Source of the DNA: Crossiella sp. S99.2
Lineage (GTDB): Bacteria > Actinomycetota > Actinomycetes > Mycobacteriales > Pseudonocardiaceae
Assembly: GCF_023094165.1 (NCBI RefSeq)
Contig: NZ_JALMDK010000005.1
Location: forward strand, 682,001 to 746,000
Length of the DNA stretch: 64,000 nucleotides
Direction of reading: 5' to 3'
Shown: positions 43,654 to 52,179 of the stretch, piece after piece
How the letters are laid out: each line of letters begins with the position of its first letter
Position numbering within the stretch: position 1 is the first letter of the stretch
Notes under the pieces: generated by a model
Told to the model about the DNA's origin: nothing
The model's database searches: none
Seen by the model: only the letters and a program-made list of their open reading frames with translations
Translations under genes and position numbers: made by a program

Positions 43654-43729
43654 GACGAACCGAACCTCCTTGCGGGCTAAGGCAAATCTGCCTGCTGACG
43701 ATGAGGAGCGAATGAGGCGCCCATGAGGT

Positions 43730-43740
43730 CAGGTAACGCG
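43730..43740 (-). promoter_or_regulatory. CGCGTTACCTG element upstream of the polymerase gene
   Basis: The motif in coding orientation, 77 bases before the polymerase ATG. Confidence 0.6.
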
Positions 43741-43777
43741 GCCCGGAGAAGGTGGTTGGCGCACAAGGAGAAGAGGG

Positions 43778-43812
43778 GGTGGGGCGCGCTGGGGGGGTGA
43801 GCGCGCCCCACC
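43778..43812 (-). terminator. Terminator of the primase gene
   Basis: GGTGGGGCGCGCT (43778-43790) and AGCGCGCCCCACC (43800-43812), a 13-bp stem with a 9-nt loop, 28 bases after the primase stop. Confidence 0.82.
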
Positions 43813-43839
43813 GTGGGGTGACCGGAGCGTCGAGGTGAC

Positions 43840-45156
43840 TTACTCGACGGGCTCCGGCAGGGCAACCGGCGCAGGCAGTTCGCCGGGCCGACCTTGCGAC
43901 TGGAGGAGGACAAGGCAGTCGCACAGATCGGTTCCCAGGGGCAGCGGCAGTCGCTGGACCGTTGCGCGGAACGGTCGCAGGCGCTCGCGCCACAACTGCG
44001 CGCCCAGTTCGCCGGCATCGTCGGCGTCGTGACAGAGCACGACGCGCCGTCCGGCGAGCAGGCGAAGCCACCAGGTGGCGATCGCCTGTGCCCAGGGCAC
44101 CCCGATCACGGTCCTCCCGGTGCTGGCCATGGCCAGCCAGTCGGTCGGACCTTCAGCTACGTGCACCGGTTCCTCGGCAGCGGCGTCCAGGAGCTGGGGC
44201 AGTCCCAGCGGGCACGGGGTGATGCCGGTCAGGGACCGCCACCGCCACCGCTTGGCCACACCCTGCCGGGTGGACCGTCCCTGGAGCCACACGATCTTCT
44301 CGTCCCGGTGGGCCGGGAAGATCAACCGGTGTTGCCGGAGCACGAACAATCCGTCGCCCTCGACCAGACCGGCCGCAGTGACGAACTCGGCCGGGTACGC
44401 ACCGAGCAGCCGCTGGATCCGGCCGAGCGCCGGGTTGGACACCCAGCGGACCCCGAACTCCCCGGCCAGCACCGGGTTGATCGCCCGGCCGGCCAGGTAT
44501 CCGGCCACGGGCGTGTCCGCGAGTGGTTCGCAGCAGTCCAGCACGGCCGCGTACAGCTCGGCGAACGCCGTGCCGTCCTGAGTCCCGCAGCCGCGGACCA
44601 GTCCAGGATTCACGGTGACCGGGCTGTCCAGTTCCTGCGCGAGCGCGAGCAGTTCCAGCCAGGCGGTCCGGAACTCGGTGGACCGCATCCGTGCCCACAC
44701 ACCGAAGATGTCAGTGTGGAACCCGCAGGCGAAGCAGTGCACCGCGTCCGGGTACACCGCGCACGACGGCGTCACATCGCCCCGCCGGTGCAGCGAGCCG
44801 TCCAGGCAGCGGATTCGACCGTGCCGCAACGGGATCCCGAGCCGCCCCAGCAGGTACGGCATCGGCAGCGCTCTGCGCAGGGCCTCCTTCTCCCAACTGG
44901 ACCAGGAGGTCGCGTTGTCCAGCAACAGGTTTCGAGCCGCCGGAAAGGACAGCCCGGTCGAGGTGAGGTAGTCGACCTGGTCACCGCCGCACGCGCAGGA
45001 CGGGCAGTTCCACCGGCCGGACCAGCCAGCCGGAAGACGATCTCCGCAACGCGGGCAACCCACGCGCATCGGCTGCTCGAAGCGGCCGATGTGCCGCGCG
45101 GCGGCGATGATGCCCAGGCGGCTCAGAGCCAGCCGCAGGGTCGGATCGGTTGACAC
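43840..45156 (-). CDS. DnaG-like primase
   Basis: A 438-residue protein. An N-terminal zinc ribbon (VGCPRCGDRLP, WNCPSCACGG) resembles the CHC2 DNA-binding domain, and a second Cys/His cluster is in HCFACGFHTDIFG. A catalytic core follows, with a Toprim domain having VHVAEGPTDWLAMAS (catalytic Glu) and VVLCHDADDAGE (DxD). It would lay RNA primers for element replication. GTG 45156 follows AAGGAGG with a nine-base spacer. A GCGTTACCTG element is 37 bases upstream of the start. Confidence 0.87.
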   Translation of the reverse strand: MSTDPTLRLALSRLGIIAAARHIGRFEQPMRVGCPRCGDRLPAGWSGRWNCPSCACGGDQVDYLTSTGLSFPAARNLLLDNATSWSSWEKEALRRALPMPYLLGRLGIPLRHGRIRCLDGSLHRRGDVTPSCAVYPDAVHCFACGFHTDIFGVWARMRSTEFRTAWLELLALAQELDSPVTVNPGLVRGCGTQDGTAFAELYAAVLDCCEPLADTPVAGYLAGRAINPVLAGEFGVRWVSNPALGRIQRLLGAYPAEFVTAAGLVEGDGLFVLRQHRLIFPAHRDEKIVWLQGRSTRQGVAKRWRWRSLTGITPCPLGLPQLLDAAAEEPVHVAEGPTDWLAMASTGRTVIGVPWAQAIATWWLRLLAGRRVVLCHDADDAGELGAQLWRERLRPFRATVQRLPLPLGTDLCDCLVLLQSQGRPGELPAPVALPEPVE

Positions 45157-45192
45157 GGTGGTTCACCTCCTTGGCTTGGCCGGTCACTGGTT

Positions 45193-45203
45193 CAGGTAAC
45201 GCG
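45193..45203 (-). promoter_or_regulatory. CGCGTTACCTG element upstream of the primase gene
   Basis: The motif in coding orientation, followed by GAACC and, 20 bases on, the ribosome site. Confidence 0.6.
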
Positions 45204-45223
45204 GTCGCTCCGCCGGCGCCGGG

Positions 45224-45580
45224 CTACAGCGGCAGGCACTTGGCCGAGGTCTTCGCCAGGCTGGCGGCCATGACCCACCCGCCGCCGGAACCGGCGAGTT
45301 CACGGACGGTGAAGTGCTCCCGCGGGTGTCGTCGGTTGACGAAGTTGCGCGGGTCGGCCCAGACCACCGTGTCGCTGTGGAGGTAGTCGATGGACTCGTC
45401 GACGTCGAACTGCGATGTGGCGAACTTGCGGGTGCCGGGCCACCGCACCACGTATTCGCAGGCGATCACCTGCTCGAAGTTGCGGTTCGGTTCACGGGTT
45501 GACGCGGCGGCACCCGGGAGCCCGGCGGCCAGCACCGAGGTGGACGCGATGACCAGCGGGATGAGTCTCGACCTGCGCAT
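45224..45580 (-). CDS. Small secreted protein
   Basis: A 118-residue protein with a Sec signal peptide (MRRSRLIPLVIASTSVLAAG, cleavage near AAAS) and a mature part of about 90 residues. Two cysteines (ACEYVV, AKCLPL) could form a disulphide. No family recognised. A GCGTTACC element lies about 47 bases upstream (45628-45635). The longer frame from 45637 lacks signal-peptide logic. Confidence 0.65.
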   Translation of the reverse strand: MRRSRLIPLVIASTSVLAAGLPGAAASTREPNRNFEQVIACEYVVRWPGTRKFATSQFDVDESIDYLHSDTVVWADPRNFVNRRHPREHFTVRELAGSGGGWVMAASLAKTSAKCLPL

Positions 45581-45658
45581 GTGCCAGTCCTTCCGAAATG
45601 GACAGTGGTTACTCGGACCTGAGTCCTGGTAACGCACTGCGGAAGGGCTGGTGGCAGG

Positions 45659-45907
45659 TCAGTAACCGCCGGGGTCGAAGCCGCCGGAGAGGTCGGTGAG
45701 ATCCTGCTGCGCGTACTCGGTGAACTGCCGGTCGCCGGCCTCGACGATGCTGCCGGTGATGTCCTCGTCCCGCTGGCGCGTGTCCGACCAGTCCCGCTCA
45801 CGGTCAAGCCGGAGGAACTCCTCGCCCGCGCGGCGGTGCCCGCGGTCGATGCCGAAGTAGGCATCGTCGAAGGGCTGGAACTCGTGCGGGACGTGCGGGC
45901 GGTCCAC
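45659..45907 (-). CDS. Hypothetical small acidic protein
   Basis: An 82-residue hydrophilic, acidic protein (FDDAYFGIDRGHRRAGEEFL, YAQQDLTDLSGGFDPGGY). AAGGAG abuts an in-frame ATG at 45916, so the GTG at 45907, nine bases on, is the likelier start. A GTGTTACC variant of the element motif lies at 45950-45957. Function unknown. Confidence 0.55.
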   Translation of the reverse strand: MDRPHVPHEFQPFDDAYFGIDRGHRRAGEEFLRLDRERDWSDTRQRDEDITGSIVEAGDRQFTEYAQQDLTDLSGGFDPGGY

Positions 45908-46003
45908 GGTGCTCATCTCCTTCGGAACGCCGTCCGAGGCGAACCTCCACGGTAACACCGGGCCGGTGCCGCGCGGTTAGGTGAAGTCGCGACCTCTCCA
46001 GGC

Positions 46004-46300
46004 ATGAACATCCGCGCCACCACCACACCGGAGCACGCGCTCGCCTACTGGCTCCCCGCCGATCTGGTTCGCCTCGCACACGAGGTCTGCCGCGGCCTCC
46101 CACCCACGCCGACCACCGCTCATCCGGCCTGGAACGGACTACTCGCCGCACTGGGACTCGCCCGCGTGCGTTCCCGGCGCCACCCGCTGATCCACCTCGA
46201 CCTGATCGAGGTTCGCCTGACCGTCGCCGAACAACAGCTGCTGGCCGGCCTCGCCGGGTTGGTCCCCGGGCTGGCCCCGGCATTGAAGGAGGAACTGTGA
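46004..46300 (+). CDS. Hypothetical small protein
   Basis: A 98-residue soluble alpha-helical protein (YWLPADLVRLAHEVCRGLPP, VAEQQLLAGLAGLVPGLAP). The ribosome site is weak. Its stop overlaps the following GTG start (GTGA). Function unknown. Confidence 0.55.
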   Translation: MNIRATTTPEHALAYWLPADLVRLAHEVCRGLPPTPTTAHPAWNGLLAALGLARVRSRRHPLIHLDLIEVRLTVAEQQLLAGLAGLVPGLAPALKEEL

Positions 46301-46980
46301 GTACCCACCAGTTTGTACGCGCCCTGCGCACCCGGTGGATCCCCGCCATGCGGGACCGGGGCTGGCACGCCGAACTCGTCGACCCGGACGGCGCCGACCC
46401 GATCCTGCTGATCGACCACGACGAGCGGTTCGTGCGGGTCCCGCTGAACGCGATCTCCGGCACCGCTGTGGCGGACACCGTGGTGGAGGCGACGCTGGAG
46501 TTGTGGGTGGACTACGTCCCGGTGTCCGACCCGGAGGCGGCCGAGCACGCGATGCCGATCCTGACGTGGGGCGAGGCCGGTGGGCCGAGCTGGCAGCTCA
46601 CGGTTCGCCGCGGGCGGCACTGGGTTGGCTGGAACCCGGGCCCGTTGACCACGGCCGCGGTTGAACACCGGTTGTGGCAGCGCGCCCTCGGGCGCTCCGC
46701 CCTCCAGGAGGTCCGGCTCGACGGACAGGAGCACTTCGCCCGGTTGCGGTGCAGCCCGGGACCAGCGGCGGCCGCGTTCGCCTGGCCGACCCGGTCGGCC
46801 CGCCCGGCCACGCAGGGCCAGGCAGCGCTGGTGTGCGGACCGGACCTCGTCTACGTCGGCGCGGCGGCGGTGTTGCGTCGCCTCCGCGACACCGAGCTGC
46901 CGTACGGGATGTTGCTGGGTGCCGCCCAGCTCCAGGTGCTGTCCCGGCGCCTTCGGTCGCTGGCACACGGCGGGCGATGA
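46297..46980 (+). CDS. Hypothetical protein
   Basis: A 227-residue protein with alternating beta-strand-like segments (LLIDHDERFVRVPLNAISG, WGEAGGPSWQLTVRRGRHWV) and a helical end. No recognised domain. Translationally coupled to the 98-residue protein upstream, so probably acts with it. Convergent with the 2H phosphoesterase gene. Confidence 0.58.
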   Translation: MSTHQFVRALRTRWIPAMRDRGWHAELVDPDGADPILLIDHDERFVRVPLNAISGTAVADTVVEATLELWVDYVPVSDPEAAEHAMPILTWGEAGGPSWQLTVRRGRHWVGWNPGPLTTAAVEHRLWQRALGRSALQEVRLDGQEHFARLRCSPGPAAAAFAWPTRSARPATQGQAALVCGPDLVYVGAAAVLRRLRDTELPYGMLLGAAQLQVLSRRLRSLAHGGR

Positions 46981-46993
46981 GCCGCCGGGTTCC

Positions 46994-47620
46994 TCACCCG
47001 CCCAGCCGGGCGGTCGCCACGTCCGTCCACTCGTAGGCCTGCCGGTCGCGGTTGAGGTCGATCAGCGACACCGAGGAGATGGTCACGGCCGCGGTGTGCG
47101 CGCCGTGCTCGTCGAGCGCCCGCGCCACCGGTTCGGCCGGCCCCGCCGCGTTGGAGTAGCCCAGCGACACGTGCGCGCGGAACCCCTCCTCAGGCTCGGG
47201 CACGTTGTCCTGACCCCAGACGTCGCCGATCGCCGCGCGGATCGCCAGGCGCAGCTCGGCGAGCGCGGCCAACGGCCGCACCGGCATCTGGACACCCTCG
47301 GGATCTGTCTGAGCCGGGCCGATGGTCGCGGCGATCGGCGCCAGGCCGGCGCACCGTCGCTGTGCCGCGGCGACGATCCGGTCGACGTCGCCGCGGGCCA
47401 CCTCGTCGGTGAACCCGATGCCCTGCAACGTCAGGTGCAACCAGCGCACCGGGATCGGGTCGAGCGTCGGCAGCGTGGAGAGCACCGGCTCGTAGTCGGC
47501 GACCAGACGCTGTGCTTCGGGCTGGTCGGCGAAGGTCACGTGCCAGGTGTAGAAGGAACGGCCGACCCGCCAGCCGGGTCGCCACCACCAGTGGTTCCGC
47601 ATCGGCTCCAATACGGGCAC
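46994..47620 (-). CDS. 2H phosphoesterase (2'-5' RNA ligase-like)
   Basis: A 208-residue protein with the two signature motifs of the 2H superfamily: LHLTLQGIG (HxTxxG) and AHVSLGYSN (HxSxGY). These enzymes hydrolyse or ligate 2'-5' or 2',3'-cyclic phosphodiester bonds, usually in RNA or small nucleotides. The N-terminal Trp-rich stretch (RNHWWWRPGW) is unusual. GTG 47620 is used; ATG 47602 (MRNHWW) is a possible start. It lies 16 bases downstream of the XRE/TPR regulator, probably the same operon. Confidence 0.78.
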   Translation of the reverse strand: MPVLEPMRNHWWWRPGWRVGRSFYTWHVTFADQPEAQRLVADYEPVLSTLPTLDPIPVRWLHLTLQGIGFTDEVARGDVDRIVAAAQRRCAGLAPIAATIGPAQTDPEGVQMPVRPLAALAELRLAIRAAIGDVWGQDNVPEPEEGFRAHVSLGYSNAAGPAEPVARALDEHGAHTAAVTISSVSLIDLNRDRQAYEWTDVATARLGG

Positions 47621-47636
47621 CTGCTCGCCTCCCGGG

Positions 47637-48971
47637 CTATGCCGTCAGTTCCTTGAGCACCGTCTCACGGCCGAAGGCGGTGATGGAATCCCGCACCCGG
47701 CCGGCCACCGCCCCACCGACCCCGGTCACCATCTCGTCCACCTCCCGGACGCGATTGAGCAGCGGGTGGATGCGGTGCTGCGGCGCCGTCTCCAGCACCG
47801 GGGCGAGCGCGTTCTCCGCGCTGCCCAGGTCACCGAGCACCAGGTGGGCCTTGACCTGCTGGAGCCGGACCATGCGCTCGGAGCCCCGGTTGCGCTGCCC
47901 GTCCGGCGTGGCCTCGAAGACGGCGACCGCCCGGTCGGCGTACTCCAGCGCCGTGCTCGCCTGGCCCAGCGCCAGCTCGGCGTCCGACCACAGCGATCCG
48001 GCCCGGTCCACCGAGCAGGTGAACGGCCCGGCCAGCTCGTTCTCGGCGCGCGTCGCCACCTCGGCGGCCTGCTCGGCGTGGCGGAGCGCGGCCATGGCGC
48101 CGTCCCGGTCACCGGCGCGGGCCAAGTCCATCGCCAGCGCGCTGTACAGGTAGAGGCGGGCGGTCCCGATCTCGGTGTACCGCAGGCCCTCAGCGGCATA
48201 GCCCGCGGCGCCGAGGTAGTCCTGCTGCCAGAACGCGGCGGTGTGCTTGGTGGCCAGCACCCACGCCCGCAACGGGTTGTAGTCGGCCCGCTCGGCGCAC
48301 ACCCACGCCACCCGGGCGTGCGTTTCAGCGGCGTCGACCTCGCCCAGGTCCACCGACATCCACGCCAGCATGGTCAGCGACCATCCCGCGGCGGCGTACA
48401 GCTCCTGGCTCTGCTGCGGTGTCTGGTGGCCGGTCAACAGGGTGAATGCCCTGTCCCGCAACGCCTTCGTGCGGGCGAACAGCGGCAGCGTGGGTTCCTT
48501 CAGGTACGCGCGGGCGACCTTGCGGACGTCGGAGTGCAGATCCTGGATGGTGAACTGCCCGACGTTCGTCGACTCCGCCCAGGACAGGAACTGCGCGGAC
48601 TCGTCAGCTGCGCTCATCAGCACCTCCTCGACCTGCTGCACGGCATCGCGCGCGGTCACCGACACCGTGCCGGGCCGGGCGCCGGAAGCCCGCGGCCGAG
48701 GACGCCGGAAGCCCAATTCGGCGTCCGTGGCCACGCCGAGCACGTGCCGGAAGCCGAGACGGTAGGCGTCGCAGGGCCAGCGCACGGCTCCCCGTTCCAG
48801 GCGGGCCACCGCGTGCGTGTCCAGCCCGTGGACCTTGCCGGTGACCTTCCGCAGGTGGCGGTTCACCGCATCCGCCAGCTCTCGCCGGGACATCGACTCG
48901 TCCGGGTTCACCGTCGACGGGGTGCGCTCGCGGGCAGCGCGGAGCAGCAGGTTCGGCTGCGTCACGGTCAT
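47637..48971 (-). CDS. XRE-type HTH regulator with TPR-like repeats
   Basis: A 444-residue protein. The N-terminal DNA-binding segment (SRRELADAVNRHLRKVTGKV, HAVARLERGAVRWP) is XRE-like, and the long helical C-terminal part has TPR-like repeats (AETHARVAWVCAERADYNPL, ALEYADRAVAVFEATPDGQ). Streptomycete-type regulators of this build respond to small ligands or partner proteins. ATG 48971 is preceded by AAGGTGG. Probably co-transcribed with the 2H phosphoesterase. Confidence 0.75.
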   Translation of the reverse strand: MTVTQPNLLLRAARERTPSTVNPDESMSRRELADAVNRHLRKVTGKVHGLDTHAVARLERGAVRWPCDAYRLGFRHVLGVATDAELGFRRPRPRASGARPGTVSVTARDAVQQVEEVLMSAADESAQFLSWAESTNVGQFTIQDLHSDVRKVARAYLKEPTLPLFARTKALRDRAFTLLTGHQTPQQSQELYAAAGWSLTMLAWMSVDLGEVDAAETHARVAWVCAERADYNPLRAWVLATKHTAAFWQQDYLGAAGYAAEGLRYTEIGTARLYLYSALAMDLARAGDRDGAMAALRHAEQAAEVATRAENELAGPFTCSVDRAGSLWSDAELALGQASTALEYADRAVAVFEATPDGQRNRGSERMVRLQQVKAHLVLGDLGSAENALAPVLETAPQHRIHPLLNRVREVDEMVTGVGGAVAGRVRDSITAFGRETVLKELTA

Positions 48972-49347
48972 GAGCACCACCTTGGCCGGGTCACTTCGCA
49001 GTGTAGCCGCGACGTCACCGACCGCTGATCAATCTGCCCGGGGCAGCCCCGCTACCTGCCCTATTGCCGATCGCGCCGGACGTCGACCCTGAACCCATGG
49101 CGGCGAACACCGCCCCTGGCGCTCCAGGGGCGCTCGCCGACCTGACCGGGCCCAACCGCATCAACCGGACGGCGCTTCGCAGGGGAGCGTCGGCGGACAA
49201 GTTGCCGCGGTGCTGGTTGTGCCCGGCCCGGGTGGACGGGGCGGGAATCCGGCTTAACGCAGCCCCGTCCACCCGCCTGAACCTGCGGCGGGGCACGAGA
49301 GGCGCGAACCACGTGCCCCGCCGCACCCAGCAACGGACGGGGTGGAC
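48972..49347. other. Intergenic region
   Basis: About 375 bases between divergent genes. An open frame from 49097 lacks a ribosome site and natural composition, so it is not called. A CGCTACCTG sequence near 49050 is a weak, forward-oriented match to the element motif. Confidence 0.45.
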
Positions 49348-49554
49348 ATGGACAGGTGGCACGTCGTGCTGCGGACGATCGCGCTGACCACCGGCTCGAT
49401 GTCGCTGGCGGTCGCCGCGGTGCACCTGCTGTGCCCAGGCACGCCGGCCGCCGGGCCACCGCGCTCGACTCCCCACGGCGGCGCGCGAGGTCGAGAGGCG
49501 CCCGCCCTGCCGGGTGCCGGCCAATTCGTCGGCGGTGGGAGCTGGAATGACTAG
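49348..49554 (+). CDS. Small membrane protein
   Basis: A 68-residue protein with one hydrophobic helix near the N-terminus (VVLRTIALTTGSMSLAVAAV) and a Pro/Gly-rich tail. It overlaps the following sigma-like gene by eight bases, so it could be a membrane partner, although it is too short for a classical anti-sigma factor. Function unknown. Confidence 0.45.
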   Translation: MDRWHVVLRTIALTTGSMSLAVAAVHLLCPGTPAAGPPRSTPHGGARGREAPALPGAGQFVGGGSWND

Positions 49555-49921
49555 TGTGCCACCAGGGATCGACCTGTTCATGCTGGTGCGATTGGGCTGG
49601 CATGCGGCCGAAGTGATCCTGATGAACAGGTATCGCCGTGTGGCCAGGGGGTTCGCGCGCCACTTCAGCCAGTGCTCCGGCGAACAGGATCAGATCGTGG
49701 CCGAGACGTTCCTGCGGCTGTTCCGCGACGTCAAGAACGGTTCAGGACCACAGAACAGCACGGCGTTTGCCTTCTGCCTGAAGCCGATGGTTCGCCGGGT
49801 CGCGACCGACCGAGCCCGGCGCCGAGCCGAAGAACGGCGGGCGGACCAAGCCGCGGAGCGGCGGCACCACGCTGCCGTCGACTTGACCAAGTTCTCCTTG
49901 CCAAACAAGGAAAAATCATGA
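49547..49921 (+). CDS. Short sigma-region-2-like protein
   Basis: A 124-residue protein. Residues 30-95 (ARGFARHFSQCSGEQDQIVA, ETFLRLFRDVKNG, AFCLKPMVRRVATDRARRR) follow the sigma-70 region 2 helix pattern with the usual acidic then basic faces. There is no region 4, so promoter recognition would need a partner or be absent. It ends in ATGA overlap with the next gene. Confidence 0.5.
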   Translation: MTSVPPGIDLFMLVRLGWHAAEVILMNRYRRVARGFARHFSQCSGEQDQIVAETFLRLFRDVKNGSGPQNSTAFAFCLKPMVRRVATDRARRRAEERRADQAAERRHHAAVDLTKFSLPNKEKS

Positions 49922-50208
49922 CTGGGAAACGTCAGGGTGGACCGATCATGCATGTGGTGGACGGTGCCAAGATTGGCAAACCAGGCTCATCGACAAGCCG
50001 GACGAAGCCGATCTCGGCCGCGCTGCTGTCCACGGAGGACGCGGTAGAACTCATCCGCGATCTCGCCGTTCCCGGAATGGCCGAGATCAAGCAGCGCGAA
50101 CTGGCTCGCATGCTCGACGCGATGGACACCGCGCTCACCGCGGCCGAGGAGTCCGTTGCCCAGGAAGTGCGCCGCTTCCTCACGGAACGGGCGGACAGCA
50201 ATGACTGA
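49918..50208 (+). CDS. Hypothetical small protein
   Basis: A 96-residue protein: a basic, flexible N-terminal 30 residues, then a predicted helical C-terminus (LARMLDAMDTALTAAEESVA). It is coupled to the sigma-like gene (ATGA). No motif recognised. Confidence 0.5.
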   Translation: MTGKRQGGPIMHVVDGAKIGKPGSSTSRTKPISAALLSTEDAVELIRDLAVPGMAEIKQRELARMLDAMDTALTAAEESVAQEVRRFLTERADSND

Positions 50209-50302
50209 ACGACACGCCGTTCCTGATGTTCTCGCACAGCAACATGACCCGGAAGACGCGGCAACGAGAAGTCATGATCGGAAATCCAGTGAGGTGAGGA
50301 CG

Positions 50303-50530
50303 ATGGCTGACCCGCGTCGCTGTTTCACCTGTAACAACAAGGGCTTCGTCATGGCCAACTGCAACTTCCCGCCGTTCACGAGGCCATGCCCGGACTCGCA
50401 GTGCCCGTCCAAGGGTTCTGGTCAGCCGACACCCCGTCCCGTCAGCCCGCTACGACACCTGGCTGCCGCACCTCCTGTCCCCGCCGACGAGGAGAAGGCC
50501 GGTGGAACTGAAGAACACAAGGCAGGTTAG
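50303..50530 (+). CDS. Small zinc-ribbon-like protein
   Basis: A 75-residue protein with four cysteines in CFTCNNKGFVMANCNF and CPDSQCPSKG, a likely zinc-binding unit. ATG 50303 follows GAGGTGAGG. An in-frame ATG at 50201, overlapping the previous stop, would add 34 residues. Function unknown. Confidence 0.5.
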   Translation: MADPRRCFTCNNKGFVMANCNFPPFTRPCPDSQCPSKGSGQPTPRPVSPLRHLAAAPPVPADEEKAGGTEEHKAG

Positions 50531-50532
50531 CC

Positions 50533-51000
50533 ATGCGGTACAACAAGATCCGGGCAGCACTGCGGAAACTCGGCCAGCGGCGGCCGTTCAGTGGACCCTT
50601 TCTGTGCGGCCCCTGCCGGGCTGACTCACACCACTGGCAGGTTGCCGAACGTCGTTTGCCCACCAACGGGTTCATCTCGATCAGCTGTCAGTGCCTACGC
50701 TGCGACTGCGGCGCGGGGCGTGTCCTGCGCCTGCACCTCGACGCACATCCGCCCGGCTCACAGCCGGATGACGTCGGCTTGACGAAGTTCGCGCGCCTGC
50801 TCGGACTGCCTTCGGCACCTACCCCGCGGGCCCGTTGGCTGCAGGCCGGGAAACTACGGCGCACCAGTCGGGTGTGCGGGCGAATGCGCCGGGAGACACA
50901 GTGGACCGTCGGGGTACTTCTCGTTCTCGTCCTGTTGGTCACAGTGGCCTTGTTCAGTCGTCGAGCCGCGACCTGGTCCACATGCGACAGAAGGAGCTGA
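50533..51000 (+). CDS. Hypothetical protein with zinc-like cluster and C-terminal membrane helix
   Basis: A 155-residue protein. Cysteine pairs in FLCGPCRADSHHW and SCQCLRCDCGAG could bind zinc. One membrane helix near the C-terminus (VGVLLVLVLLVTVALF) is followed by basic residues. It begins two bases after the previous stop. Function unknown. Confidence 0.5.
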   Translation: MRYNKIRAALRKLGQRRPFSGPFLCGPCRADSHHWQVAERRLPTNGFISISCQCLRCDCGAGRVLRLHLDAHPPGSQPDDVGLTKFARLLGLPSAPTPRARWLQAGKLRRTSRVCGRMRRETQWTVGVLLVLVLLVTVALFSRRAATWSTCDRRS

Positions 51001-51004
51001 TCCA

Positions 51005-51313
51005 ATGCTGTTTGTCCACCATGCCATGGTGTTCATCGCAGGCATGATCGTCGGCATGGTCGCCTACGGCCTACGGCGGGACCGGGTCGCCGAAGTCACC
51101 GGCGGGGCCAGCGAGGCTCGCACAGTTGCGGGCCACCTGACGACCGCCGACCGGCCGGATCCTCAAACTGCTGCGACTCAACCCAACCGCCGGCACGCGT
51201 GCCGGTGTTCGCCGCTCGATGTGCGGAACTGTCCACACCGGACCGTGATCGAGCTTCGCCGCTCGACGAGAGATCCGAGCGGGGGCTCCACCGCACTTGC
51301 GGGAGTTGCGTGA
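51005..51313 (+). CDS. Small membrane protein
   Basis: A 102-residue protein with one N-terminal hydrophobic helix (FVHHAMVFIAGMIVGMVAYG) and a hydrophilic tail with HACRCSPLDVRNCPH. It lies four bases after the previous gene, in a run of small element genes. Function unknown. Confidence 0.45.
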   Translation: MLFVHHAMVFIAGMIVGMVAYGLRRDRVAEVTGGASEARTVAGHLTTADRPDPQTAATQPNRRHACRCSPLDVRNCPHRTVIELRRSTRDPSGGSTALAGVA

Positions 51314-51401
51314 ACCCGTTGCCGATGCGGGCTTTCCCTCCGCAGCGCCAACGGATTCGCCCGGTAGCAATGCCTCACGAGAATAAGGACTGGCTTCGCG
51401 G

Positions 51402-51695
51402 ATGACCGACACCCCAGGCTCTGAGAACACCCGTTCCGTCCCGCTCACGCCCGACGTTACGATCACCGTGCAGGTGACCAACGGCGTGCCCACCCTGATG
51501 ATCACCACCGTCGAGTTGGAGCTGGCCTTCCACCCTCTCGACGCGACCACCATCACTCGCGTCGATCTGGACAAGGCAGCGATCTTGCACGAAGCGACCC
51601 AGGTCTATTTCGATGCGTGCGCGCGCCACCTGGCGGTTCGGGAGTCGTTTGGCGACTGGCCAGGACAGGACACCCCGATACCCCCAATTGGGTGA
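51402..51695 (+). CDS. Hypothetical small protein
   Basis: A 97-residue beta-rich protein (DVTITVQVTNGVPTLMITTV) with a helical second half. The ribosome site AATAAGGACTGGC is modest. No family recognised. Between 51696 and 51795 only a short spacer is present. Confidence 0.5.
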   Translation: MTDTPGSENTRSVPLTPDVTITVQVTNGVPTLMITTVELELAFHPLDATTITRVDLDKAAILHEATQVYFDACARHLAVRESFGDWPGQDTPIPPIG

Positions 51696-51795
51696 CCTAA
51701 TTGGCTGTCCTCCATTTGGACGGAACATTTCATCGACTCGGACGGTCCCATGTACGGTGACTCGCTGTACGGGGACGCGTACGAGGGGATGGGTC

Positions 51796-52179
51796 GTGCA
51801 CGAGGGGAACGGGACCGGGGGCACCAGTCTGCCTTCGGCAGCCGGAGGCAGTGCCGGATTCAAGGTCAACGAGGACAACGTCCTGCAGATCGCCAGGGCC
51901 GTCCAGGACCAGGCGAAATGGTTGTATACCGAGATCGACGCGTGTTCGCGGGACATGCGAACCGAACCGGCTCGGCAGGACCCGGTCAGCAAGGACGTGG
52001 CCAAGGCGCTGAACCGGAAACTGGTCGAAGACCCGGACTCCTACATCAACCGGGCGATCGCCTATGCCGAAGAGCTGTCCCAGGCGGTCGAGCAGATGAA
52101 GGCCGCGGCCAAGACCTACGGATTCACTGACCAGGACATCACCACGGCGCTGAACGGCCCGGTGAGTCCCCGTGTCTGA
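51796..52179 (+). CDS. PE-like type VII secretion-associated protein
   Basis: A 127-residue helical protein with a Gly/Ser-rich start and two predicted long helices (NVLQIARAVQDQAKWLYTEI, YAEELSQAVEQMKAAAKTYG). This is the helix-turn-helix hairpin form of PE/WXG100-like cargo. It is placed directly before a DUF3558-type lipoprotein, a PPE-like protein and EspG, the usual company of PE-like genes in Pseudonocardiales. GTG 51796 follows GAGGGGATGG. Confidence 0.6.
   Translation: MHEGNGTGGTSLPSAAGGSAGFKVNEDNVLQIARAVQDQAKWLYTEIDACSRDMRTEPARQDPVSKDVAKALNRKLVEDPDSYINRAIAYAEELSQAVEQMKAAAKTYGFTDQDITTALNGPVSPRV

Noticed and set aside
49097..49387. 97-codon frame upstream of the small membrane protein
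   Set aside because: No ribosome site, mixed-composition peptide, overlaps a better frame.
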